The notes below the pieces were generated by a model that ran no database searches, was not told the origin of the DNA, and saw only the letters and a list, made by a program, of their open reading frames with translations. From the NCBI RefSeq assembly GCF_002159835.1, contig NZ_NFJL01000008.1:115094-179093 (forward strand): DNA of 64,000 bases. Reading direction: 5' to 3'. The position numbers and the translations under genes are program-made. Source of the stretch: Blautia sp. An249 (lineage in GTDB: Bacteria; Bacillota; Clostridia; Lachnospirales; Lachnospiraceae). This document shows positions 19,758-27,615 of this stretch, piece after piece. The first letter of the stretch is position 1, and each line of letters opens with the position of its first letter.

Positions 19758-20942
19758 ATGAAAGAGCTGGAATTAAAATATGGATGCAACCCCAACCAGA
19801 AACCGTCGAAAATTTACAAAGCAGACGGCAAAGAACTGCCGATTCAGGTTCTGTCCGGAAGACCGGGATACATCAATTTCCTGGATGCCTTTAACGGCTG
19901 GCAGCTGGTACGGGATTTAAAAAAGGCTACCGGACTTCCGGCAGCGACTTCCTTTAAGCATGTATCTCCTGCAGGCGCCGCCATTGGCCTTCCCCTGACA
20001 GACGTTCTGGCAAAGATTTACTGGGTGGACGATATGGACTGGAAGAATTTCTCACCTCTGGCCTGCGCATATGCACGTGCAAGAGGCGCAGACAGAATGT
20101 CCTCTTTCGGAGATTTTATTTCCCTGTCTGATGTGTGCGATAAAGATACCGCCCTGTTAATTAAGAGAGAAGTCTCCGACGGCGTTATTGCTCCGGGATA
20201 TACCGATGAAGCGCTGGCCATTTTAAAGGAGAAGAAAAAAGGCAATTATAACGTTATCCGGATTGATGAAAACTATGAGCCGGCTCCTCTGGAACATAAA
20301 GAAGTATTTGGAATCACCTTTGAACAGGGAAGACAGGATCTGGCCATTGACGACGCACTGATTTCCGATCTGGTAACAGAGAATAAGGAACTGCCCGAAG
20401 AAGCGAAACGGGATATGAAGGTGGCGCTGATTACTCTGAAATATACCCAGTCCAATTCGGTATGTTACGTAAAAGACGGACAGGCCATCGGCGTTGGGGC
20501 AGGACAGCAGTCCCGCGTACACTGTACCCGTCTGGCAGGACAGAAAGCAGACAACTGGTTTTTGCGTCAGTGCCCGAAGGTGCTGAATCTGCCTTTCCGT
20601 TCCGACGTAAGCCGTGCAGAGAGAGACAATGCCATTGACGTTTATATTGGCGAAGAATATATGGATGTTCTGGCGGACGGCGCCTGGGAGAATATTTTTA
20701 CGGAAAAGCCGGAAATCTTTACCAGAGAAGAAAAGAGACAGTGGCTGGATAAACTGGAGGATGTGGTTCTGGGATCCGACGCCTTCTTCCCATTCAGCGA
20801 TAATATTGAAAGAGCTTATAAAAGCGGCGTAAAATACATTGCAGAACCAGGCGGATCCGTAAGAGACGACGCAGTGATTGCAACCTGCAACAAATACCAG
20901 ATGGTAATGGCGTTTACCAAAATCCGTTTGTTCCACCATTAA
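19758..20942 (+). CDS. purH: AICAR formyltransferase, stand-alone (PurH C-terminal half)
   Basis: Transfers a formyl group from 10-formyltetrahydrofolate to AICAR. At 394 residues it corresponds to the transformylase half of PurH; the N-terminal IMP cyclohydrolase half of bacterial PurH is absent. The catalytic Lys-His pair lies in SFKHVSPAGAA, and GAGQQSRVHCTRLAG and DAFFPFSDNIERA are conserved. The open frame extends to 19683, overlapping the previous gene, but ATG 19758 has AGGAGGAG at the right distance and begins the family sequence MKELELKYGCNPNQKP. It is the second gene of the ZTP-controlled unit. Confidence 0.95.
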   Translation: MKELELKYGCNPNQKPSKIYKADGKELPIQVLSGRPGYINFLDAFNGWQLVRDLKKATGLPAATSFKHVSPAGAAIGLPLTDVLAKIYWVDDMDWKNFSPLACAYARARGADRMSSFGDFISLSDVCDKDTALLIKREVSDGVIAPGYTDEALAILKEKKKGNYNVIRIDENYEPAPLEHKEVFGITFEQGRQDLAIDDALISDLVTENKELPEEAKRDMKVALITLKYTQSNSVCYVKDGQAIGVGAGQQSRVHCTRLAGQKADNWFLRQCPKVLNLPFRSDVSRAERDNAIDVYIGEEYMDVLADGAWENIFTEKPEIFTREEKRQWLDKLEDVVLGSDAFFPFSDNIERAYKSGVKYIAEPGGSVRDDAVIATCNKYQMVMAFTKIRLFHH

Positions 20943-20952
20943 GGGAGGCGCT

Positions 20953-22083
20953 ATGGAAGAGCTAAAGACACTGGAAGAAAGTCAGAAGTATTTCGGGGAT
21001 TTTTTAAAGGAAAATAAAATTCAAAAGCTGCTCTGGGTATGCGGAAATTCCTGGAAAAACCAGAAACTGTGTCAGATTCTGGAAGAGACAGCCAAAGAGC
21101 AGAACGTATCTATTTTTTATTTTTCAGATTTTAAGCCGAATCCCACATACGATTCTGTGCTGGCAGGCCTTGGGTGCTATCGGGAGAACGGCTGCGACGC
21201 TATCGCCGCTGCCGGAGGAGGAAGCGCCCTGGATGTGGCAAAGTGTATTAAACTGTTTTCCACCATGGATGAAGAGATGGAGGCCCGTAAAGAGGGCAGT
21301 TATTTAAAACAGAAAAGCGCAGAAAATCATGTGCCTTTTTTAACCATTCCCACCACCGCCGGTACGGGAAGCGAGGCAACCCGTTATGCCATTATTTATT
21401 ATAAGGGAGAAAAGCAGTCGGTCACAGAGGATCTACTGCTTCCTTCTCACGTAATTCTCTGTCCTGACGTTCTGGAAGGGCTGTCAGACTACCAGAGGAA
21501 AGCGACCATGCTGGACGTTCTCTGTCATGCAGTGGAATCTTACTGGGCTGTAAGTGCTGATGAAACCAGTCAGAATTATGCGGCAGAGGCCATGAAACTG
21601 CTTGTTGAGAACAAAGACGGTTATTTGGAGAATACCCGGGAAGGAAATGAGGGAATGCTGGAGGCAGCCAATCTGGCAGGAAAAGCCATCAATATTTCCA
21701 GAACTACAGTTCCCCATGCCATGTGTTATAAGATTACCTCTTTATTCGGCGCTTCTCACGGACATGCAGCCGCTTTATGTCTTCCGGTTGTATGGGAGTA
21801 TATGCTGGATCATATGGAACAGGTGTCTTCGCCCAAAGGCCGGGCCTATGTACAGAAGAATTTTCAGGAACTTGCCCGCTGTCTGGGATGTGAAGAACCG
21901 AGAAAGGGAGTGCAGTGGATGAAAGATCTGCTGAAGGAATTAAAGATGGAAGTGCCGGCCATAAAAGAAGAACAGATGGAACTTCTGGTTTCTTCCGTAA
22001 ATCCGGCAAGACTGAAAAATAATCCCGTGGCCTTTGACCGGGAAGACTTAAAGAAACTTTATGAAAATGTAGGGAATCTGTAA
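20953..22083 (+). CDS. Iron-containing alcohol dehydrogenase
   Basis: A 376-residue group III dehydrogenase. NAD-binding AAGGGSALDVAKCIKL and TIPTTAGTGSEATRYA motifs are clear. Likely metal ligands are Asp and His in MLDVLCHAVESYW, and His residues in VPHAMCYKI and FGASHGHAAAL. The ATRYAIIYYKGEKQSV segment after the GTGSE motif resembles the phosphonoacetaldehyde-reductase subgroup, so an aldehyde reductase role with a small charged substrate is possible, but I cannot fix the substrate. It starts 10 bases after purH with GGGAGG ahead and is therefore probably under the same ZTP riboswitch, an unexpected partner for purine genes. A hairpin follows. Confidence 0.85.
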   Translation: MEELKTLEESQKYFGDFLKENKIQKLLWVCGNSWKNQKLCQILEETAKEQNVSIFYFSDFKPNPTYDSVLAGLGCYRENGCDAIAAAGGGSALDVAKCIKLFSTMDEEMEARKEGSYLKQKSAENHVPFLTIPTTAGTGSEATRYAIIYYKGEKQSVTEDLLLPSHVILCPDVLEGLSDYQRKATMLDVLCHAVESYWAVSADETSQNYAAEAMKLLVENKDGYLENTREGNEGMLEAANLAGKAINISRTTVPHAMCYKITSLFGASHGHAAALCLPVVWEYMLDHMEQVSSPKGRAYVQKNFQELARCLGCEEPRKGVQWMKDLLKELKMEVPAIKEEQMELLVSSVNPARLKNNPVAFDREDLKKLYENVGNL

Positions 22084-22100
22084 TTTCCCATAATAGAAGA

Positions 22101-22137
22101 AGAGCCTCACAGACTGTAGACAGTTCTGTGAGGCTCT
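22101..22137. terminator. Hairpin between convergent genes
   Basis: AGAGCCTCACAGA (22101-22113) pairs perfectly with TCTGTGAGGCTCT (22125-22137). It sits between the convergent dehydrogenase and YbjQ genes; T-tracts are short on both sides. Confidence 0.75.
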
Positions 22138-22151
22138 GCATTTCTCTGATT

Positions 22152-22463
22152 CTAAATAAATTTAACAGCCGTACCATAGGCCAGAATTTCTGCTGCTCCC
22201 TGGGTAATGGAATTGGTGGTATATCTTACGCAGATAATTGCATCGGCGCCCATGTTTTTGGCGTCGTCAACCATGCGGCCGGTAGCAATCTCTCTGGCAT
22301 CCGTCATCATTTCATTGTAAGAAGTCAGTTCTCCTCCCACCAGGGTTTTGAAACTATTCATAATATCTTTTCCAACATGGACACTCTGAATAGTATTTCC
22401 CTTACATATTCCAAGTTCGGTATACTGTTTTCCCACCAGTTCATCTGTAGTTACAAGAATCAT
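22152..22463 (-). CDS. YbjQ/UPF0145 family protein
   Basis: A 103-residue protein of the heavy-metal-binding-domain-like YbjQ family, which forms a pentameric ring in solved members; cellular role unknown. The family sequence is visible: MILVTTDELVGKQYTELGICKG (TTDELVGK and the following loop), the central RMVDDAKNMGADAIICVRY and the end ITQGAAEILAYGTAVKF. The start has GGAGGGAG upstream. It stands alone, convergent with the iron dehydrogenase and separated by 57 bases from the ABC permease start downstream on the same strand. Confidence 0.9.
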   Translation of the reverse strand: MILVTTDELVGKQYTELGICKGNTIQSVHVGKDIMNSFKTLVGGELTSYNEMMTDAREIATGRMVDDAKNMGADAIICVRYTTNSITQGAAEILAYGTAVKFI

Positions 22464-22520
22464 AACGCTCCCTCCAATCTTTCCGGATTTAAAATAATAT
22501 AAATGTATTTTATCAGATAC

Positions 22521-23333
22521 TTATTCCAGATTCAATTTTTTATTCAGGATATAATGGCTAATCAGGTAGTAAATGACACTGAAGATCACTGTCAGAATCA
22601 CCAGGCCGATAAAGTAAGCAGTGAAGGAACGAATGACAGCCTCAGCAGCCGGAGACTGGGCTCCGATTTCTATCTGTGCGGAATAGATTTCTGTTTCCAG
22701 AAACAGATCTTTTCCCATAGTAACAAGGATTAAAACCAAAACCACTGCCTGATTAATAAAATACCAGAGCACATAGGACACGATGGATCCCAGAACCTTT
22801 TTCCCCGGGAAAAGACTTCCCAGAGAGATGGAACAGTACAGCTCCAGGATAGTGCTTATAAAACTGAAAATCACCAGGACAATCCCGAAAATGACAAAAG
22901 GAAGATAACCTGCCTTTATTGCCGTTTGAAACAGATCCAGGAAATCCCTGAAGAAATTGCGCTGGAACAAAATGCAGCAGGAAATCATCAGGATGAAAGC
23001 ATCCAGCACACTCCACAAAAGGGCAATGATAAATTTAGACCACAGAAGCTGTCCTGAAGTTACGGGAAGCGTATTGGTCAGATACCCTTCATCCGTATAG
23101 ATGTTCCGATAATAGCGGATAGCCAGATAAATGTAGGTGAAAAAGTAAATACAAACAATACTCAGGAAGAAAACAGTGGTATACAGACCGCCGAAAATTC
23201 CTTCCAAGGGTTTGGTCTGCAGGATGGTCATAATAAGAAATCCTGTGATACTTAAAAGAAAAACAACGGTATGGGTGATTCCCAGCATAGGGGAAACAGC
23301 CTTCCATTCATATTTTAACAATTTCTTTAACAT
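22521..23333 (-). CDS. ABC-2 type transporter permease
   Basis: A 270-residue integral membrane protein with about six hydrophobic segments, such as GITHTVVFLLSITGFLIM, TVFFLSIVCIYFFTYIYLA, FIIALLWSVLDAFILMI, FVIFGIVLVIFSFI, FINQAVVLVLILV and FIGLVILTVIFSVIYYLI (each in part). It begins MLKKLLKYEWK, a typical start of YtrC/D-like and bacitracin-type ABC-2 permeases. It overlaps the ATPase gene by 7 bases and completes an operon of regulator, ATPase and permease. The start has GGGAGG ahead. The substrate is unknown; related modules respond to cell-wall stress or control cell envelope properties. Confidence 0.82.
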   Translation of the reverse strand: MLKKLLKYEWKAVSPMLGITHTVVFLLSITGFLIMTILQTKPLEGIFGGLYTTVFFLSIVCIYFFTYIYLAIRYYRNIYTDEGYLTNTLPVTSGQLLWSKFIIALLWSVLDAFILMISCCILFQRNFFRDFLDLFQTAIKAGYLPFVIFGIVLVIFSFISTILELYCSISLGSLFPGKKVLGSIVSYVLWYFINQAVVLVLILVTMGKDLFLETEIYSAQIEIGAQSPAAEAVIRSFTAYFIGLVILTVIFSVIYYLISHYILNKKLNLE

Positions 23334-24025
23334 TTATATACCTCCCGGAATAATTCGTCTACCGATTTTCCCTTCACAAACCGAATATCGTCTACAGCTT
23401 CATGAAGACGGATTTTGCCTTCGTGAATGAAGACCACTTCGTCTAAAATCGTTTCCACATCGGAAATTAAATGAGTAGAAATTAAAATGGTAGCATTTTC
23501 ATCGTAATTATTAATAATGGTATTTAAAATGTAGTCTCTGGCGGCCGGGTCCACACCGGCGATGGGTTCATCCAGGCAGTAAAGTTTTGCCCGACGGCTC
23601 ATGACCAGAACAAGCTGCAGTTTCTCTTTCGTTCCCTTGGACATGGTTTTAATCCGGGAGGAAAGATCGATGGAAAGCTTCTGCAGCATGTTTTCTGCCC
23701 GGCTCCGATCGAAATCTTCATAAAAATCTGCAAAGTAGTCAATCACCTGATAGACCCGCATATGTTCGTCCAGATAGGTGCGCTCCGGCAGATAGGAGAC
23801 AATGGATTTGGTTTCCGCTCCGGGAGCTTTCCCGTCAATAAAGATTTCGCCGGAAGTGACGGTCAGAAGCCGGTTAATGATTTTAATCAGTGTGGTCTTT
23901 CCGCTTCCGTTGGGACCCAGAAGACCGATGATTTTACCGGATTCCAGGTTTAAATTAATGGAATTTAAAGCGGTTTTGTATCCGAATTTTTTGGATAAGT
24001 TTTTACATTCCAAAATGGTACTCAT
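23327..24025 (-). CDS. ABC transporter ATP-binding protein (YtrB-like)
   Basis: The 232-residue ATPase partner of the permease. Walker A is LLGPNGSGKTTLIKI; the signature region is TMSKGTKEKLQLVLVMSRRA with the degenerate C-loop MSKGT; Walker B is LYCLDEPIAGVDP; the H-loop is ATILISTHLISDVE. The MSKGTKEKL signature and the LPERTYLDEHMRVYQVIDYFADFYEDFD spacing (LPERTYLDEHM) are typical of the YtrB/EcsA-like group regulated by small GntR proteins. It overlaps the GntR gene by 4 bases (ATGA), so translation is coupled. It lacks an accessory domain. Confidence 0.9.
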   Translation of the reverse strand: MSTILECKNLSKKFGYKTALNSINLNLESGKIIGLLGPNGSGKTTLIKIINRLLTVTSGEIFIDGKAPGAETKSIVSYLPERTYLDEHMRVYQVIDYFADFYEDFDRSRAENMLQKLSIDLSSRIKTMSKGTKEKLQLVLVMSRRAKLYCLDEPIAGVDPAARDYILNTIINNYDENATILISTHLISDVETILDEVVFIHEGKIRLHEAVDDIRFVKGKSVDELFREVYKC

Positions 24026-24393
24026 GATTTATCCTCCCTCAAGATTTTTTCGATTAGTTGCAGAGTTTCTTTTTTATCAAAGCCCATCTGATTCATTTTT
24101 TCCAGAAATTCCTGAATTTGGGTGGAAGCAAGGGTTTCCTTTAATTTCTCAATCATAGTAATGTCCTCCGTAATAAATCGTCCGCTGGTTCTCTGGGAAT
24201 AGACCAGACCGGTTCTCTCCAGCTCCGAAAGGGCCTTCTGCATGGTATTGGGATTTACGGATGCGTCAGAGGCCAAATCCCTTACAGAAGGAAGTTTGTC
24301 TTTGGGTTTATAGCGTCCTGAAACAATATCCAGTTGAATTTTCTCAATGATTTGGGCGTAAATAGGACGGTTGGAATCTAAGTTCCATGTCAT
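24022..24393 (-). CDS. YtrA-type GntR family repressor
   Basis: A 123-residue GntR regulator of the short YtrA subfamily: only the winged helix (PIYAQIIEKIQLDIVSGRYKPKDKLPSVRDLA, of which GRYKPKDKLPSVRDLA is the signature) and about 50 residues of C-terminal dimerisation helix. These proteins usually control the ABC operon they begin and respond to cell envelope stress. The start follows AAAGGAGGAGC. Upstream lie a perfect TTGACA-N17-TATTAT promoter on the minus strand and overlapping inverted repeats (24416-24445), so autorepression is likely. Confidence 0.92.
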   Translation of the reverse strand: MTWNLDSNRPIYAQIIEKIQLDIVSGRYKPKDKLPSVRDLASDASVNPNTMQKALSELERTGLVYSQRTSGRFITEDITMIEKLKETLASTQIQEFLEKMNQMGFDKKETLQLIEKILREDKS

Positions 24394-24415
24394 ACATGCT
24401 CCTCCTTTCCTGTTT

Positions 24416-24445
24416 TTGTATTACTGTACTAAGTGATTAATACAA
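24416..24445. promoter_or_regulatory. YtrA operator with nested inverted repeats
   Basis: Outer arms TTGTATTA (24416-24423) and TAATACAA (24438-24445) are perfect inverted repeats. An inner site TGTACTA, 6-base spacer, TAATACA (24425-24444) shares the right arm. A further TAATACA follows at 24446. The sites lie over the likely transcript start of the minus-strand operon. Confidence 0.7.
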
Positions 24446-24473
24446 TAATACAAGGGCGAGGAGATTTTGTCAA
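24445..24473 (-). promoter_or_regulatory. Promoter of the ytrA-like operon
   Basis: Read on the minus strand: TTGACA (complement of 24468-24473), 17-base spacer, TATTAT (complement of 24445-24450). A near-perfect sigma-A promoter. Confidence 0.85.
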
Positions 24474-24478
24474 TAGGG

Positions 24479-24507
24479 TTTTCAAAAATTTCATTCTGTA
24501 TTAAAAT
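24479..24507 (+). promoter_or_regulatory. Possible promoter of the wall hydrolase gene
   Basis: TTTTCA (24479-24484), 17-base spacer, TAAAAT (24502-24507), 21 bases before the ATG. Confidence 0.45.
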
Positions 24508-24528
24508 GACATCAGAAAGGAAGCGGAT

Positions 24529-25251
24529 ATGATACAGAGAAGAAAGAAGAGAAGATACCCAGGAACCAAAAGGAAACCAAGGCGTTCTGCCAGAAGAGTT
24601 TCCAGAAAAATACAGGTAAGAAGGCAGAAAGCGGCTCTGGCCGCAGTGATAATGATTCTTCTGCTGGCTGTGATTTTTGTGGTAATAAGCAAAAAAGCGC
24701 CTTTACAGGAAAATCAGGAAGAGAAATATTACATTAATGCAGACTGTGAAGCTTACCGTCCCCAGGTGGAGGAAACTGCCGCCAGGTACGGGATGTCTTC
24801 CTATGTGGATTTGCTGATGGCTTTAATGATGCAGGAAAGCTCCGGACAGGGAAAAGATGTCATGCAGTCATCAGAAGGAAAGTATAATACCAAATATCCT
24901 CAGAAGCCCAATGGGATTACGGATCCGGAATATTCCATAGAATGTGGAGTTCAGGAGTTGAAATATGCCCTGGAGCTGACAAAATGCCAGGGAGCAGATG
25001 ACAGAAAAGGAATAGAATATGCTCTGCAGGCGTATAATTTCGGCGCCGATGCATATGTTTCTTTTGTGGAAGAAAAGCAGGAAGACGGATGGAGCGTGGA
25101 AACGGCAGAAGAATTTGCCAAAATGGCCAGCGGGGGAAAGAAGCGTTCCCAGGACGATCCCTACTATGAAGCGGCAGGTCCATGGGACTATGGGGATCAG
25201 TATTATCCGGAGCATGTGCTGCGTTATTACCAGGTTTTCCAGGAAAATTAG
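24529..25251 (+). CDS. Membrane-anchored lysozyme-like wall hydrolase
   Basis: A 240-residue protein with a Lys/Arg-rich cytosolic start, one membrane helix (AALAAVIMILLLAVIFVVIS in part, about residues 35-53) and an extracellular lysozyme-like domain of the kind found in CwlT and conjugation proteins. The catalytic Glu is probably in LLMALMMQESSGQG, followed by VMQSSEG and the AYNFGADAY stretch near the end. There is no second NlpC/P60 domain, unlike CwlT. It is divergent from the ytrA-like operon and has a GAAAGGAAG site. The protein probably cuts glycan strands at the cell surface. The C-terminal tail is rich in Tyr and Asp. Confidence 0.82.
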   Translation: MIQRRKKRRYPGTKRKPRRSARRVSRKIQVRRQKAALAAVIMILLLAVIFVVISKKAPLQENQEEKYYINADCEAYRPQVEETAARYGMSSYVDLLMALMMQESSGQGKDVMQSSEGKYNTKYPQKPNGITDPEYSIECGVQELKYALELTKCQGADDRKGIEYALQAYNFGADAYVSFVEEKQEDGWSVETAEEFAKMASGGKKRSQDDPYYEAAGPWDYGDQYYPEHVLRYYQVFQEN

Positions 25252-25260
25252 AAAAAGGTG

Positions 25261-25288
25261 TTGCATTTCTATTTTTATATGTTACAAT
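25261..25288 (+). promoter_or_regulatory. Promoter of the nitroreductase gene
   Basis: TTGCAT (25261-25266), 16-base spacer, TACAAT (25283-25288), 29 bases before ATG 25317. Confidence 0.5.
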
Positions 25289-25316
25289 ATTGTTACAAAA
25301 AAATGAAGGTGACAGG

Positions 25317-26078
25317 ATGAATATATATGAAGCAATCTTTGCCAGAAAATCCGTGAGGAACTACCGGATGGAGGCACTGGCGCCCCAGGTTCTTACAGAT
25401 ATTTACAAATTTTATGAAAGTATCCGGGGTCTTTTCTCAGGAATCCCAACAGAGATTTCTATTATAGAAAATGTGGAAGGTCTCAGACACATGGGTATAT
25501 TTGGTAGAAAAGCCCCCTATTATCTGGCCATTTATTCTGCAGAAGCGGAGAAAAGTATGATGAATGCAGGATTTATCATGGGACAGATGGGTCTGTATCT
25601 GTGTATGCGGGGACTGGGAAGCTGTTTTGCGGGGATGGGGAATCCGCCCCGTTCTTATCGTTTCAAAAACGGGAAGAAGCTGGTAATTCTGATGGCCTTT
25701 GGAAAGGCAAAGGGAACCTGTACCCGCAATCCTCAGGAGGCAAAGAGGCTGGATTTACAGGCTCTGTGTGTGATAAAGGACACCCCCGGACAGTGGGTAC
25801 AGAAGTTATTGGAGGCGGCCCGGATGGCGCCGTCCAGTTATAACAGTCAGCCCTGGAGGTTTCTGGTATACGGCAGCCGAATCCATGTGTTTGCAAAAAA
25901 GGAAAAAAGAGGAATTTTAGGGAAATACCGGGAATTTGATTTCGGAATTATGTTCAGCTATATTGTGCTGGCGGCAGAAGAATTCTGGGTGGATGTGGAT
26001 TTAATCCGGCTGGGAAATTTAAGCCAGAAGGTATTTGTAAACTCACAGTATATTTTAAGCGTGATTTATAATAAATAA
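25317..26078 (+). CDS. Nitroreductase-family flavoprotein
   Basis: A 253-residue protein with the nitroreductase start MNIYEAIFARKSVRNYRME and a second half-domain signature AARMAPSSYNSQPWRFLVY, in the putative TM-nitroreductase-like (TM1586) group, in which both FMN-contacting halves lie in one chain. It likely reduces a nitro, quinone or enone compound with NAD(P)H, but the substrate is unknown. The open frame extends back to 25182 through the previous gene; ATG 25317 is chosen because GGTGACAGG and a promoter lie just upstream and the family begins there. It precedes the DUF5067-like gene by 14 bases. Confidence 0.82.
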   Translation: MNIYEAIFARKSVRNYRMEALAPQVLTDIYKFYESIRGLFSGIPTEISIIENVEGLRHMGIFGRKAPYYLAIYSAEAEKSMMNAGFIMGQMGLYLCMRGLGSCFAGMGNPPRSYRFKNGKKLVILMAFGKAKGTCTRNPQEAKRLDLQALCVIKDTPGQWVQKLLEAARMAPSSYNSQPWRFLVYGSRIHVFAKKEKRGILGKYREFDFGIMFSYIVLAAEEFWVDVDLIRLGNLSQKVFVNSQYILSVIYNK

Positions 26079-26092
26079 AAACGGAGGAAAGT

Positions 26093-27154
26093 ATGGAAGA
26101 AAAACAGATAGAAAAAGGAAAATCAAAAAAAAGCAGGAAAAAACTGATCGTCACTCTGGTAATTCTGCTGGTTTTGTTTGCAGCCGGAGGGACTTTTGTG
26201 TTTATTCAGTACCAGAAACCTAAGAAAGCGCTGGAAGAGTTTCTGGAAGCCTGTAAAGTGCTGGACTATGATACCATGGGAACCAGGGTAAAAGCCGCAG
26301 ATCTTTCTGTCATTGAAGATTCAGATCTGGGAGATGAGGCTTACCAGGATTTCTTTAAAAAAGTAAACGAGCATATGACCTATGAAATAGAAGGAATGGA
26401 TTTTAACGGTAAGACGGCAACTGTTACGGCAAAAATTAAATATGCCGACGGCAGCGGGGTTTACAAGAACGTTATCAGCCAGTATCTGAAAAAAATTGTG
26501 GGAACCGCTTTTTCCGGACAGGAGATGAGCGAGGAAGATAATCAGGAACTGTTAGGAGCCGTACTGGATGAAAATTCAGGAGAACTGGGCAGTACTTTCT
26601 CAGAGATTATCATTGACTATCCAATGGAGAAACTGGGAAAAAACTGGGTCATTACCCAGTTGGATAATAACACGGTGACTTTCCTGTCCGCAAACTTCTC
26701 TTCTGTGAAAGAAGAACTGAATTCTCAGGAAGCGGGAGGCGAAACCGGAACAGTAGAGATGGAAAACGCTGTAACGGAAACCAGTAAAATTGATTTGGAG
26801 ACGGAGAAATTTTCTGTGAAATACAAGAGCCACAAGACCGGAACCGACTACGACGGAAATCAGTGTCTGCTGGTTTACTATGATTATACCAATCTGGGAG
26901 AGGAAGCCTCTTCTCCTATGGTAAATGTAACGCTGAAGGCGTACCAGAACAAAGAACAGCTTGAAGTGGCAATTCCCAGCAATAACGAAGAAGCCATTGA
27001 CAATTTTACAAAAGAAATCACGCCGAAGACCACAGTCACTGTCTGCCAGGCATTTGCCCTGAAGGATACTTCGAATGTGACCCTGGAGCTGTCCGAATCC
27101 TTCTCCTTTGGCGAGGGACAGACCACAGGCCAGATTTTAAAATTAACAAAATAA
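26093..27154 (+). CDS. Membrane-anchored DUF5067-like protein
   Basis: A 353-residue protein. After a Lys-rich cytosolic start comes one membrane helix (LIVTLVILLVLFAAGGTFVFI in part, residues about 19-38). The first external region (about residues 45-200) resembles DUF4878-like lumazine-fold domains: KKALEEFLEACKVLDYDTM and TATVTAKIKYADGS. An acidic Ser/Glu linker follows. The C-terminal part (about 235-353) matches the DUF5067 pattern FSVKYKSHKTGTDYDGNQCLLVYYDYTNLG, of which LLVYYDYTN is the key strand, an immunoglobulin-like fold of Firmicutes surface proteins. GGAGG precedes the start. It probably acts outside the cell; the role is unknown. Confidence 0.75.
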   Translation: MEEKQIEKGKSKKSRKKLIVTLVILLVLFAAGGTFVFIQYQKPKKALEEFLEACKVLDYDTMGTRVKAADLSVIEDSDLGDEAYQDFFKKVNEHMTYEIEGMDFNGKTATVTAKIKYADGSGVYKNVISQYLKKIVGTAFSGQEMSEEDNQELLGAVLDENSGELGSTFSEIIIDYPMEKLGKNWVITQLDNNTVTFLSANFSSVKEELNSQEAGGETGTVEMENAVTETSKIDLETEKFSVKYKSHKTGTDYDGNQCLLVYYDYTNLGEEASSPMVNVTLKAYQNKEQLEVAIPSNNEEAIDNFTKEITPKTTVTVCQAFALKDTSNVTLELSESFSFGEGQTTGQILKLTK

Positions 27155-27165
27155 AAGGTATAAGA

Positions 27166-27217
27166 TTCCCCATATGTGAAACACTATCCGTTAGAAAGGA
27201 TGGTGACATATGGGGAA
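27166..27217 (+). promoter_or_regulatory. Long hairpin enclosing the ribosome site and start codon of the DUF378 gene
   Basis: Outer stem TTCCCCATATGT (27166-27177) pairs perfectly with ACATATGGGGAA (27206-27217). Inside it, after a 4-base bulge (GAAA), CACTATCC (27182-27189) pairs with GGATGGTG (27198-27205) through one G-U pair. The terminal loop is GTTAGAAA. This is 20 pairs in all. The right side contains the GGA of the ribosome site (AAAGGA 27195-27200) and the ATG (27210-27212). There is no immediate T-run, so it is not a typical terminator. It should hold translation off in the folded state. Confidence 0.65.
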
Positions 27218-27428
27218 TAAATTTTTAAGCTATTTTACACTGACCATTGTGGTCATCGGAGCTATTAACTGGGGACTGATCGGATTTTTTGATTTTAATC
27301 TGGTATCTCTCCTCTTTGGAAAAATGTCATGGCTGTCAAGAATTATCTATGCCCTGGTAGGTCTTTGCGGTTTATACCTTTTAACCTTTTATACGGCGAT
27401 CGGAGAAAGAGAGACGGCAGATCATTAA
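27210..27428 (+). CDS. DUF378 family small membrane protein
   Basis: A 72-residue protein with two membrane helices separated by a short loop. The family signature is clear: TIVVIGAINWGLIGFFDFNLVSLLFG (key part GAINWGLIGFF) followed by LSRIIYALVGLCGLYLL. Members such as Bacillus YuzA have no known function. The ATG is 13 bases from AAAGGA, both inside a 20-pair inverted repeat. It is followed after 14 bases by a 54-residue gene. Short acidic C-terminus (GERETADH). Confidence 0.9.
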   Translation: MGNKFLSYFTLTIVVIGAINWGLIGFFDFNLVSLLFGKMSWLSRIIYALVGLCGLYLLTFYTAIGERETADH

Positions 27429-27442
27429 GGAGAGCAGCGCGC

Positions 27443-27607
27443 ATGAATCATAGAGAAGACAGACATGCAGATTCGGGGGCAGCAAAGGAATTTGAAGTTG
27501 CCGAACTTTCAGAGGGATGTCAGGAAAAATTAAAAGAATTTGAGAAAGAGCTGAATCGGATGGGGTGCTGGAATATTGCGCTGGTGGCCTATCAGATGAA
27601 AAATTAA
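27443..27607 (+). CDS. Hypothetical 54-residue protein
   Basis: Frame ATG 27443 to TAA 27607, with AAGGAGAG about 11 bases ahead. The frame is open further upstream to 27329 but that part overlaps the DUF378 gene. The product is hydrophilic and probably helical (SEGCQEKLKEFEKELNRMG), with two cysteines and no membrane segment. I do not recognise a family. It ends 9 bases before a terminator and is likely cotranscribed with the DUF378 gene. Confidence 0.6.
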   Translation: MNHREDRHADSGAAKEFEVAELSEGCQEKLKEFEKELNRMGCWNIALVAYQMKN

Positions 27608-27615
27608 ACAATGTC

